Positions 52,219 through 64,000 of a stretch of DNA of 64,000 bases are shown here, piece by piece (the first letter of the stretch is position 1; each line of letters begins with the position of its first letter). A program made the translations under genes and the position numbers. The stretch is from Azolla caroliniana (Eukaryota; Polypodiophyta). Location of the stretch: NCBI GenBank assembly GCA_043228905.1, contig JBHGNT010000082.1, positions 1 to 64,000 of the forward strand, read 5' to 3'. The notes beneath the pieces are model-generated. The model made no database searches. It saw nothing but the letters and a program-made list of their open reading frames with translations, and had not been told where the DNA came from.

Positions 52219-54150
52219 CCAACATGCTAATTTCCTCATGTCTTTCGACGTCAGTTTCAAAATCTTGATTTTTTAATTCTATGTCATAGCTAGCCTTGTT
52301 AGCTTCGATTCGCATGTTTGAACACAGAAATCCGATATCACACGAGCCAGGTATGAACATTTTAATTTACTCACTAGCTCTTCTCAACTCCCTCCTCAAA
52401 TATTGTAATTTCTTCATGTCTCTCGACCTGAGTTTTAAAATCTCGATTATTTAATTCTATATCATAGCTAGCGTTGTTATCTTCGATTCGCATGTTTGAA
52501 CACAAAAATCCGATATCAGACGTCCCAGGTATGAACATTTTAATTTACTGACTGGCTCTTCTCAACTCCTTCTTGAAATACGCTAATTTCCTCATGTCTC
52601 TCGACCTGAGTTTCAAAATCTCAATTTTTTAATTCTATATCATAGCTAGCGTTGTTAGCTTCGATTCGCATGTTTGAACACAAAAATCCGATATCACACG
52701 AGCCAGGTATGAACATTTTAATTTACTCACTAGCTCTTCTCAACTCCCTCCTCAAATATTGTAATTTCTTCATGTCTCTCGACCTGAGTTTCAAAATCTC
52801 GATTATTTAATTCTATATCATAGCTAGCGTTGTTATCTTCGATTCGCATGTTTGAACACAAAAATCCGATATCACACGTGCCAGGTCTGAACATTTTAAT
52901 TTACTGAGTGGCTCTTCTCAACTCCTTCTTGAAATATGCTAATTTCCTCATGTCTCTCGACCTGAGTTTTAAAATCTCGATTTTTTAATTCTATATGATA
53001 GCTAGCGTTGTTAGCTTCGATTCGCATGTTTGAACACAAAAATCCGATATCACACGAGCCAGGTATGAACATTTTAATTTACTCACTAGCTCTTCTCAAC
53101 TCCCTCCTCAAATATTCTAATTTCCTCATGTCTTTCGACGTGAGTTTCAAAATCTTGATTTTTAAATTCTATATCAAAGCTAGCGTTGTTAGCTTCGATT
53201 CGCATGTTTGAACAGAGAAATCGGATATCACACGTGCCAGGTTTGACCAGTTTAATTTACTCACTCGCTCTTCTCAACTCCCTCCTCAAATATGCTAATT
53301 TCCTCATGTCTCTCGACCTGAGTTTCAAAATCTCGATTTTTTAATTCTATGTCATAGCTAGCCTTGTTAGCTTCGATTCGCATGTTTGAACACAGAAATC
53401 CGATATCACACGAGCCAGGTATGAGCATTTTAATTTACTCACTCGCTCTTCTCAACTCCCTCCTCCAACATGCTAATTTCCTCATGTCTTTCGACGTCAG
53501 TTTCAAAATCTTGATTTTTTAATTCTATGTCATAGCTAGCCTTGTTAGCTTCGATTCGCATGTTTGAACACAGAAATCCGATATCACACGAGCCAGGTAT
53601 GAACATTTTAATTTACTCACTAGCTCTTCTCAACTCCCTCCTCAAATATTGTAATTTCTTCATGTCTCTCGACCTGAGTTTTAAAATCTCGATTATTTAA
53701 TTCTATATCATAGCTAGCGTTGTTATCTTCGATTCGCATGTTTGAACACAAAAATCCGATATCAGACGTCCCAGGTATGAACATTTTAATTTACTGACTG
53801 GCTCTTCTCAACTCCTTCTTGAAATACGCTAATTTCCTCATGTCTCTCGACCTGAGTTTCAAAATCTCAATTTTTTAATTCTATATCATAGCTAGCGTTG
53901 TTAGCTTCGATTCGCATGTTTGAACACAAAAATCCGATATCACACGAGCCAGGTATGAACATTTTAATTTACTCACTAGCTCTTCTCAACTCCCTCCTCA
54001 AATATTGTAATTTCTTCATGTCTCTCGACCTGAGTTTCAAAATCTCGATTATTTAATTCTATATCATAGCTAGCGTTGTTATCTTCGATTCGCATGTTTG
54101 AACACAAAAATCCGATATCACACGTGCCAGGTCTGAACATTTTAATTTAC
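52200..54150. repeat. Seven-monomer tandem duplication (1246-bp period)
   Basis: The rare string cagacgtccc lies at 52517 and 53763, 1246 bp apart (seven monomers); an older copy is at 49491 (17 monomers earlier). The surrounding sequence agrees from about 52200/53446 to about 52905/54151. Confidence 0.75.
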
Positions 54151-54960
54151 TCACTAGCTCTTCTCAACTCCCTCCTCAAATATTGTAATTTCTTCATGTC
54201 TCTCGACCTGAGTTTCAAAATCTCGATTATTTAATTCTATATCATAGCTAGCGTTCTTATCTTCGATTCGCATGTTTGAACACAAAAATCCGATATCAGA
54301 CGTGCCAGGTATGAACATTTTAATTTACTCACTGGCTCTTCTCAACTCCTTCTTGAAATACGCTAATTTCCTCATGTCTCTTGACCTGAGTTTCAAAATC
54401 TCGATTTTTTAATTCTATATCATAGCTAGCATTGTTAGCTTCGATTCGCATGTTTGAACACAAAAATCCGATATCACACGAGCCAGGTATGAACATTTTA
54501 ATTTACTCACTAGCTCTTCTCAACTCCCTCCTCAAATATTGTAATTTCTTCATGTCTCTCGACCTGAGTTTCAAAATCGCGATTATTTAATTCTATATCA
54601 TAGCTAGCGTTGTTATCTTCGATTCGCATGTTTGAACACAAAAATCCGATATCACACGTGCCAGGTCTGAACATTTTAATTTACTGACTGGCTCTTCTCA
54701 ACTCCTTCTTGAAATATGCTAATTTCCTCATGTCTCTCGACCTGAGTTTCAAAATCTCGATTTTTTAATTCTATATGATAGCTAGCGTTGTTAGCTTCGA
54801 TTCGCATGTTTGAACACAAAAATCCGATATCACACGAGCCAGGTATGAACATTTTAATTTACTCACTAGCTCTTCTCAACTCCCTCCTCAAATATTGTAA
54901 ATTCCTCATGTCTTTCGACGTCAGTTTCAAAATCTTGATTTTTTAATTCTATATCATAGC

Positions 54961-57452
54961 TAGCCTTGTTAGCTTCGATTTGCATGTTTGAACACAGAAA
55001 TCCGATATCACACGAGCCAGGTATGACCATTTTAATTTACTCACTGGCTCTTCTCAACTCCCTCCTCAAATATGCTAATTTCGGCATGTCTCTCGACCTG
55101 AGTTTCAAAATCTTGATTTTTTAATTCTATATCATAGCTAGCCTTGTTAGTTTCGATTCGCATGTTTGAACACAGAAATCCGATATCACACGAGCCAGGT
55201 ATGATTATTTTAATTTACTCACTCGCTCTTCTCAACTCCCTCCTCCAACATGCTAATTTCCTCATGTCTTTCGACGTCAGTTTCAAAATCTTGATTTTTT
55301 AATTCTATATCATAGCTAGCGTTGTTAGCTTCGATTCGCATGTTTGAACACAGAAATCCGATATCACACGAGCCAGGTATGAACATTTTAATTTACTCAC
55401 TAGCTCTTCTCAACTCCCTCCTCAAATATTGTAATTTCTTCATGTCTCTCGACCTGAGTTTCATAGTCTCGATTATTTAATTCTATATCATAGCTAGCGT
55501 TGTTATCTTCGATTCGCATGTTTGAACACAAAAATCCGATATCACACGTGCCAGGTATGAACATTTTAATTTACTCACTAGCTCTTCTCAACTCCCTCCT
55601 CAAATATTCTAATTTCCTCATGTCGCTCGACTTGAGTTTCAAAATCTCGATTTTTTAATTCTATATCATAGCTAGCGTTGTTAGCTTCGATTTGCATGTT
55701 TGAACACAAAAATCCGATATCACACGAGCCAGGTATGAACATTTTAATTTACTCACTAGCTCTTCTCAACTCCCTCCTCAAATATTGTAATTTCTTCATG
55801 TCTCTCGACCTGAGTTTCAAAATCTCGATTATTTAATTCTATATCATAGCTAGCGTTGTTATCTTCGATTCGCATGTTTGAACACAAAAATCCGATATCA
55901 CACGTGCCAGGTCTGAACATTTTAATTTACTCACTAGCTCTTCTCAACTCCCTCCTCAAATATTGTAATTTCTTCATGTCTCTCGACCTGAGTTTCAAAA
56001 TCTCGATTATTTAAGTCTATATCATAGCTAGCGTTCTTATCTTCGATTCGCATGTTTGAACACAAAAATCCGATATCAGACGTGCCAGGTATGAACATTT
56101 TAATTTACTCACTGGCTCTTCTCAACTCCTTCTTGAAATACGCTAATTTCCTCATGTCTCTCGACCTGAATTTCAAAATCTCGATTTTTTAATTCTATAT
56201 CATAGCTAGCGTTGTTAGCTTCGATTTGCATGTTTGAACACAAAAATCCGATATCACACGAGCCAGGTATGAACATTTTAATTTACTCACTAGCTCTTCT
56301 CAACTCCCTCCTCAAATATTGTAATTTCTTCATGTCTCTCGACCTGAGTTTCAAAGTCTCGATTATTTAATTCTATATCATAGCTAGCGTTGTTATCTTC
56401 GATTCGCATGTTTGAACACAAAAATCCGATATCACACGTGCCAGGTATGAACATTTTAATTTACTCACTAGCTCTTCTCAACTCCCTCCTCAAATATTCT
56501 AATTTCCTCATGTCGCTCGACTTGAGTTTCAAAATCTCGATTTTTTAATTCTATATCATAGATAGCGTTGTTAGCTTCGATTCGCATGTTTGAACAAAGA
56601 AATCCGATATCACACAAGCCAGGTATGACCATTTTAATTTACTCACTGGCTCTTCTCAACTCCCTCCTCAAATATGCTAATTTCCTCATGTCTCTCGACC
56701 TGAGTTTCAAAATCACGATTTTTTAATTCTATATCATAGCTAGCCTTGTTAGTTTCGATTCGCATGTTTGAACACAGAAATCCGATATCACACGAGCCAG
56801 GTATGACCATTTTAATTTACTCACTGGCTCTTCTCAACTCCCTCCTCAAATATGCTAATTTCCTCATGTCTCTCGACCTGAGTTTCAAAATCACGAATTT
56901 TTAATTCTATATCATAGCTAGGCTTGTTAGTTTCGATTCGCATGTTTGAACACAGAAATCCGATATCACACGAGCCAGGTATGACCATTTTAATTTACTC
57001 ACTCGCTCTTCTCAACTCCCTCCTCCAACATGCTAATTTTCTCATGTCTTTCGACGTCAGTTTCAAAATCTTGATTTTTTAATTCTATATCATAGCTAGC
57101 CTTGTTAGCTTCGATTTGCATGTTTGAACACAGAAATCCGATATCACACGAGCCAGATATGACCATTTTAATTTACTCACACGCTCTTCTCAACTCCCTC
57201 CTCAAATATGCTAATTTCGGCATGTCTCTCGACCTGAGTTTCAAAATCTTGATTTTTTAATTCTATATCATAGCTAGCCTTGTTAGTTTCGATTCGCATG
57301 TTTGAACACAGAAATCCGATATCACACGAGCCAGGTATGACCATTTTAATTTACTCACTCGCTCTTCTCAACTCCCTCCTCCAACATGCTAATTTTCTCA
57401 TGTCTTTCGACGTCAGTTTCAAAATCTTGATTTTTTAATTCTATATCATAGC
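54961..57452. repeat. 14-monomer higher-order repeat (2492 bp), copy 1
   Basis: First of three tandem units of exactly 14 x 178 bp. Unit starts (tagccttgttagcttcg with the tttgcatg variant) are at 54961, 57453, 59945 and 62437. Private differences in this copy include tttcatagtctcg (near 55461), cgacttgag near 55630 and gattattttaattt near 55203, so it is the most diverged copy. Confidence 0.88.
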
Positions 57453-59944
57453 TAGCCTTGTTAGCTTCGATTTGCATGTTTGAACACAGAAATCCGATAT
57501 CACACGAGCCAGGTATGACCATTTTAATTTACTCACTGGCTCTTCTCAACTCCCTCCTCAAATATGCTAATTTCGGCATGTCTCTCGACCTGAGTTTCAA
57601 AATCTTGATTTTTTAATTCTATATCATAGCTAGCCTTGTTAGTTTCGATTCGCATGTTTGAACACAGAAATCCGATATCACACGAGCCAGGTATGACCAT
57701 TTTAATTTACTCACTCGCTCTTCTCAACTCCCTCCTCCAACATGCTAATTTCCTCATGTCTTTCGACGTCAGTTTCAAAATCTTGATTTTTTAATTCTAT
57801 ATCATAGCTAGCGTTGTTAGCTTCGATTCGCATGTTTGAACACAGAAATCCGATATCACACGAGCCAGGTATGAACATTTTAATTTACTCACTAGCTCTT
57901 CTCAACTCCCTCCTCAAATATTGTAATTTCTTCATGTCTCTCGACCTGAGTTTCAAAGTCTCGATTATTTAATTCTATATCATAGCTAGCGTTGTTATCT
58001 TCGATTCGCATGTTTGAACACAAAAATCCGATATCACACGTGCCAGGTATGAACATTTTAATTTACTCACTAGCTCTTCTCAACTCCCTCCTCAAATATT
58101 CTAATTTCCTCATGTCGCTCGACCTGAGTTTCAAAATCTCGATTTTTTAATTCTATATCATAGCTAGCGTTGTTAGCTTCGATTCGCATGTTTGAACACA
58201 AAAATCCGATATCACACGAGCCAGGTATGAACATTTTAATTTACTCACTAGCTCTTCTCAACTCCCTCCTCAAATATTGTAATTTCTTCATGTCTCTCGA
58301 CCTGAGTTTCAAAATCTCGATTATTTAATTCTATATCATAGCTAGCGTTGTTATCTTCGATTCGCATGTTTGAACACAAAAATCCGATATCACACGTGCC
58401 AGGTCTGAACATTTTAATTTACTCACTAGCTCTTCTCAACTCCCTCCTCAAATATTGTAATTTCTTCATGTCTCTCGACCTGAGTTTCAAAATCTCGATT
58501 ATTTAAGTCTATATCATAGCTAGCGTTCTTATCTTCGATTCGCATGTTTGAACACAAAAATCCGATATCAGACGTGCCAGGTATGAACATTTTAATTTAC
58601 TCACTGGCTCTTCTCAACTCCTTCTTGAAATACGCTAATTTCCTCATGTCTCTCGACCTGAATTTCAAAATCTCGATTTTTTAATTCTATATCATAGCTA
58701 GCGTTGTTAGCTTCGATTTGCATGTTTGAACACAAAAATCCGATATCACACGAGCCAGGTATGAACATTTTAATTTACTCACTAGCTCTTCTCAACTCCC
58801 TCCTCAAATATTGTAATTTCTTCATGTCTCTCGACCTGAGTTTCAAAGTCTCGATTATTTAATTCTATATCATAGCTAGCGTTGTTATCTTCGATTCGCA
58901 TGTTTGAACACAAAAATCCGATATCACACGTGCCAGGTATGAACATTTTAATTTACTCACTAGCTCTTCTCAACTCCCTCCTCAAATATTCTAATTTCCT
59001 CATGTCGCTCGACTTGAGTTTCAAAATCTCGATTTTTTAATTCTATATCATAGATAGCGTTGTTAGCTTCGATTCGCATGTTTGAACAAAGAAATCCGAT
59101 ATCACACAAGCCAGGTATGACCATTTTAATTTACTCACTGGCTCTTCTCAACTCCCTCCTCAAATATGCTAATTTCCTCATGTCTCTCGACCTGAGTTTC
59201 AAAATCACGATTTTTTAATTCTATATCATAGCTAGCCTTGTTAGTTTCGATTCGCATGTTTGAACACAGAAATCCGATATCACACGAGCCAGGTATGACC
59301 ATTTTAATTTACTCACTGGCTCTTCTCAACTCCCTCCTCAAATATGCTAATTTCCTCATGTCTCTCGACCTGAGTTTCAAAATCACGAATTTTTAATTCT
59401 ATATCATAGCTAGGCTTGTTAGTTTCGATTCGCATGTTTGAACACAGAAATCCGATATCACACGAGCCAGGTATGACCATTTTAATTTACTCACTCGCTC
59501 TTCTCAACTCCCTCCTCCAACATGCTAATTTTCTCATGTCTTTCGACGTCAGTTTCAAAATCTTGATTTTTTAATTCTATATCATAGCTAGCCTTGTTAG
59601 CTTCGATTTGCATGTTTGAACACAGAAATCCGATATCACACGAGCCAGATATGACCATTTTAATTTACTCACACGCTCTTCTCAACTCCCTCCTCAAATA
59701 TGCTAATTTCGGCATGTCTCTCGACCTGAGTTTCAAAATCTTGATTTTTTAATTCTATATCATAGCTAGCCTTGTTAGTTTCGATTCGCATGTTTGAACA
59801 CAGAAATCCGATATCACACGAGCCAGGTATGACCATTTTAATTTACTCACTCGCTCTTCTCAACTCCCTCCTCCAACATGCTAATTTTCTCATGTCTTTC
59901 GACGTCAGTTTCAAAATCTTGATTTTTTAATTCTATATCATAGC
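57453..59944. repeat. 14-monomer higher-order repeat (2492 bp), copy 2
   Basis: Middle unit. Internal markers repeat at exactly 2492 bp: tctcgacctgaatttc at 56159, 58651 and 61143, and cacgaattttt at about 56892, 59384 and 61876. By eye it is nearly identical to copy 3. Confidence 0.9.
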
Positions 59945-62436
59945 TAGCCTTGTTAGCTTCGATTTGCATGTTTGAACACAGAAATCCGATATCACACGAG
60001 CCAGGTATGACCATTTTAATTTACTCACTGGCTCTTCTCAACTCCCTCCTCAAATATGCTAATTTCGGCATGTCTCTCGACCTGAGTTTCAAAATCTTGA
60101 TTTTTTAATTCTATATCATAGCTAGCCTTGTTAGTTTCGATTCGCATGTTTGAACACAGAAATCCGATATCACACGAGCCAGGTATGACCATTTTAATTT
60201 ACTCACTCGCTCTTCTCAACTCCCTCCTCCAACATGCTAATTTCCTCATGTCTTTCGACGTCAGTTTCAAAATCTTGATTTTTTAATTCTATATCATAGC
60301 TAGCGTTGTTAGCTTCGATTCGCATGTTTGAACACAGAAATCCGATATCACACGAGCCAGGTATGAACATTTTAATTTACTCACTAGCTCTTCTCAACTC
60401 CCTCCTCAAATATTGTAATTTCTTCATGTCTCTCGACCTGAGTTTCAAAGTCTCGATTATTTAATTCTATATCATAGCTAGCGTTGTTATCTTCGATTCG
60501 CATGTTTGAACACAAAAATCCGATATCACACGTGCCAGGTATGAACATTTTAATTTACTCACTAGCTCTTCTCAACTCCCTCCTCAAATATTCTAATTTC
60601 CTCATGTCGCTCGACCTGAGTTTCAAAATCTCGATTTTTTAATTCTATATCATAGCTAGCGTTGTTAGCTTCGATTCGCATGTTTGAACACAAAAATCCG
60701 ATATCACACGAGCCAGGTATGAACATTTTAATTTACTCACTAGCTCTTCTCAACTCCCTCCTCAAATATTGTAATTTCTTCATGTCTCTCGACCTGAGTT
60801 TCAAAATCTCGATTATTTAATTCTATATCATAGCTAGCGTTGTTATCTTCGATTCGCATGTTTGAACACAAAAATCCGATATCACACGTGCCAGGTCTGA
60901 ACATTTTAATTTACTCACTAGCTCTTCTCAACTCCCTCCTCAAATATTGTAATTTCTTCATGTCTCTCGACCTGAGTTTCAAAATCTCGATTATTTAAGT
61001 CTATATCATAGCTAGCGTTCTTATCTTCGATTCGCATGTTTGAACACAAAAATCCGATATCAGACGTGCCAGGTATGAACATTTTAATTTACTCACTGGC
61101 TCTTCTCAACTCCTTCTTGAAATACGCTAATTTCCTCATGTCTCTCGACCTGAATTTCAAAATCTCGATTTTTTAATTCTATATCATAGCTAGCGTTGTT
61201 AGCTTCGATTTGCATGTTTGAACACAAAAATCCGATATCACACGAGCCAGGTATGAACATTTTAATTTACTCACTAGCTCTTCTCAACTCCCTCCTCAAA
61301 TATTGTAATTTCTTCATGTCTCTCGACCTGAGTTTCAAAGTCTCGATTATTTAATTCTATATCATAGCTAGCGTTGTTATCTTCGATTCGCATGTTTGAA
61401 CACAAAAATCCGATATCACACGTGCCAGGTATGAACATTTTAATTTACTCACTAGCTCTTCTCAACTCCCTCCTCAAATATTCTAATTTCCTCATGTCGC
61501 TCGACTTGAGTTTCAAAATCTCGATTTTTTAATTCTATATCATAGATAGCGTTGTTAGCTTCGATTCACATGTTTGAACAAAGAAATCCGATATCACACA
61601 AGCCAGGTATGACCATTTTAATTTACTCACTGGCTCTTCTCAACTCCCTCCTCAAATATGCTAATTTCCTCATGTCTCTCGACCTGAGTTTCAAAATCAC
61701 GATTTTTTAATTCTATATCATAGCTAGCCTTGTTAGTTTCGATTCGCATGTTTGAACACAGAAATCCGATATCACACGAGCCAGGTATGACCATTTTAAT
61801 TTACTCACTGGCTCTTCTCAACTCCCTCCTCAAATATGCTAATTTCCTCATGTCTCTCGACCTGAGTTTCAAAATCACGAATTTTTAATTCTATATCATA
61901 GCTAGGCTTGTTAGTTTCGATTCGCATGTTTGAACACAGAAATCCGATATCACACGAGCCAGGTATGACCATTTTAATTTACTCACTCGCTCTTCTCAAC
62001 TCCCTCCTCCAACATGCTAATTTTCTCATGTCTTTCGACGTCAGTTTCAAAATCTTGATTTTTTAATTCTATATCATAGCTAGCCTTGTTAGCTTCGATT
62101 TGCATGTTTGAACACAGAAATCCGATATCACACGAGCCAGATATGACCATTTTAATTTACTCACACGCTCTTCTCAACTCCCTCCTCAAATATGCTAATT
62201 TCGGCATGTCTCTCGACCTGAGTTTCAAAATCTTGATTTTTTAATTCTATATCATAGCTAGCCTTGTTAGTTTCGATTCGCATGTTTGAACACAGAAATC
62301 CGATATCACACGAGCCAGGTATGACCATTTTAATTTACTCACTCGCTCTTCTCAACTCCCTCCTCCAACATGCTAATTTTCTCATGTCTTTCGACGTCAG
62401 TTTCAAAATCTTGATTTTTTAATTCTATATCATAGC
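59945..62436. repeat. 14-monomer higher-order repeat (2492 bp), copy 3
   Basis: Last complete unit. It carries one private gattcacatg variant near 61564. The pattern continues about 300 bp into a fourth unit, then breaks near 62745, where gtcttacgacgtgag replaces gtctttcgacgtcag. Confidence 0.9.
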
Positions 62437-64000
62437 TAGCCTTGTTAGCTTCGATTTGCATGTTTGAACACAGAAATCCGATATCACACGAGCCAGGTAT
62501 GACCATTTTAATTTACTCACACGCTCTTCTCAACTCCCTCCTCAAATATGCTAATTTCGGCATGTCTCTCGACCTGAGTTTCAAAATCTTGATTTTTTAA
62601 TTCTATATCATAGCTAGCCTTGTTAGTTTCGATTCGCATGTTTGAACACAGAAATCCGATATCACACGAGCCAGGTATGACCATTTTAATTTACTCACTC
62701 GCTCTTCTCAACTCCCTCCTCCAACATGCTAATTTCCTCATGTCTTACGACGTGAGTTTCAAAATCTTGATTTTTAAATTCTATATCAAAGCTAGCGTTG
62801 TTAGCTTCGATTCGCATGTTTGAACAGAGAAATCGGATATCACACGTGCCAGATTTGACCAGTTTAATTTACTCACTCGCTCTTCTCAACTCCCTCCTCA
62901 AATATGCTAATTTCCTCATGTCTCTCGACCTGAGTTTCAAAATCTCGATTTTTTAATTCTATGTCATAGCTAGCCTTGTTAGCTTCGATTCGCATGTTTG
63001 AACACAGAAATCCGATATCACACGAGCCAGGTATGACCATTTTAATTTACTCACTCGCTCTTCTCAACTCCCTCCTCCAACATGCTAATTTCCTCATGTC
63101 TTTCGACGTCAGTTTCAAAATCTCAATTTTTTAATTCTATGTCATAGCTAGCCTTGTTAGCTTCGATTCGCATGTTTGAACACAGAAATCCGATATCACA
63201 CGAGCCAGGTATGAACATTTTAATTTACTCACTAGCTCTTCTCAACTCCCTCCTCAAATATTGTAATTTCTTCATGTCTCTCGACCTGAGTTTTAAAATC
63301 TCGATTATTTAATTCTATATCATAGCTAGCGTTGTTATCTTCGATTCGCATGTTTGAACACAAAAATCCGATATCACACGTGCCAGGTATGAACATTTTA
63401 ATTTACTCACTAGCTCTTCTCAACTCCCTCCTCAAATATTCTAATTTCCTCATGTCGCTCGACCTGAGTTTCAAAATCTCGATTTTTTAATTCTATATCA
63501 TAGCTAGCGTTGTTAGCTTCGATTCGCATGTTTGAACAGAGAAATCCGATATCACACAAGCCAGGTATGACCATTTTAATTTACTCACTGGCTCTTCTCA
63601 ACTCCCTCCTCAAATATGCTAATTTCCTCATGTCTCTCGACCTGAGTTTCAAAATCACGATTTTTTAATTCTATATCATAGCTAGCCTTGTTAGTTTCGA
63701 TTCGCATGTTTGAACACAGAAATCCGATATCACACGAGCCAGGTATGACCATTTTAATTTACTCACTGGCTCTTCTCAACTCCCTCCTCAAATATGCTAA
63801 TTTCCTCATGTCTCTCGACCTGAGTTTCAAAATCACGAATTTTTAATTCTATATCATAGCTAGGCTTGTTAGTTTCGATTCGCATGTTTGAACACAGAAA
63901 TCCGATATCACACGAGCCAGGTATGACCATTTTAATTTACTCACTCGCTCTTCTCAACTCCCTCCTCCAACATGCTAATTTTCTCATGTCTTTCGACGTC
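62437..64000. repeat. Reshuffled satellite segment after the 14-mer HOR
   Basis: It begins like a fourth HOR unit, then switches near 62745 to monomers of the gaaatcggatatc/caggtttgaccag-like type seen at 43-46 kb and 53 kb. From about 63340 it matches sequence 11 monomers (1958 bp) earlier. It runs off the window; no gene is visible. Confidence 0.65.

Larger units (their letters stand above)
37872..64000. repeat. Satellite DNA array, right arm (178-bp monomer)
   Basis: About 147 monomers of the same family and orientation as the left arm, resuming at monomer position 168 (tagccttgtta) directly after the inserted element. The mix of subtypes differs. Monomers with ggcctca(g/a)ttttaaaatta are seen only near 38.0 and 38.35 kb. 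Beyond that the array is built from variants with cgacgtcagtttc, attatttaattc, gtaatttcttcatg and caggtttgaccag. The 175-bp subtype of the left arm is absent. Single-base length changes occur, for example a missing A near 42715 and an extra T near 48711. The array continues past the end of the window. Confidence 0.97.

Noticed and set aside
19709-62823. Plus-strand 61-77 codon frames starting at the gcatgtttgaac region
   Set aside because: These are the same period effect on the other strand: one monomer read once through, ending in the next. The repeated protein is just the satellite translated.
1-64000. CRISPR array or bacterial repeat system
   Set aside because: Repeats are contiguous 178-bp monomers with no unique spacers, and the single mobile element is a eukaryotic retroelement.

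Overview
The window is almost entirely eukaryotic satellite DNA: about 350 head-to-tail copies of an AT-rich monomer, normally 178 bp, all in one orientation. It fills positions 1-35797 and 37872-64000 and runs off both ends, so the array is longer than 64 kb. The monomer length, uniform orientation and nested higher-order repeats (HORs) resemble a centromeric or pericentromeric array of an animal. The species cannot be named from the sequence. No host gene, tRNA, rRNA, CRISPR or bacterial feature is present.

The only non-satellite DNA is a 2.07-kb insertion at 35798-37871. On the minus strand it carries a Penelope-like element (PLE) reverse transcriptase with all core catalytic motifs and no stop codon or frameshift. 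A 3' non-coding region follows. It holds a G-quadruplex motif, a 25-unit GA/TC microsatellite and a well-formed hammerhead ribozyme (36033-36084, minus strand). The element is truncated at its 5' end directly against satellite DNA. The open frame continues into the satellite, which supplies its first 17 codons and only visible ATG. No GIY-YIG endonuclease follows the RT. Sixteen bases of the satellite monomer are missing at the insertion point and no target-site duplication is seen.

Layout: (1) 1 to about 29.6 kb is a left domain of long, variable HOR units (27-31 monomers; starts at 1, 5326, 10120 and 15267), later rearranged by multi-kb duplications. It contains all 25 copies of a 175-bp monomer subtype. 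(2) About 29.6-35.8 kb is a less regular flank with deleted monomers. (3) 35.8-37.87 kb is the PLE. (4) 37.87 to about 42.9 kb is a less regular right flank. (5) About 43-54.9 kb is a patchwork of 5-, 7-, 12- and 19-monomer duplications. (6) 54961-62436 is three tandem copies of a precise 14-monomer HOR (2492 bp). (7) The remainder is a related, reshuffled arrangement.

The many 60-92 codon frames in the satellite come from the repeat period (178 = 3x59+1) and are not treated as genes. The notable biology is the ribozyme-bearing PLE fused to satellite at the transition between two satellite lineages, and the recent HOR turnover on either side.
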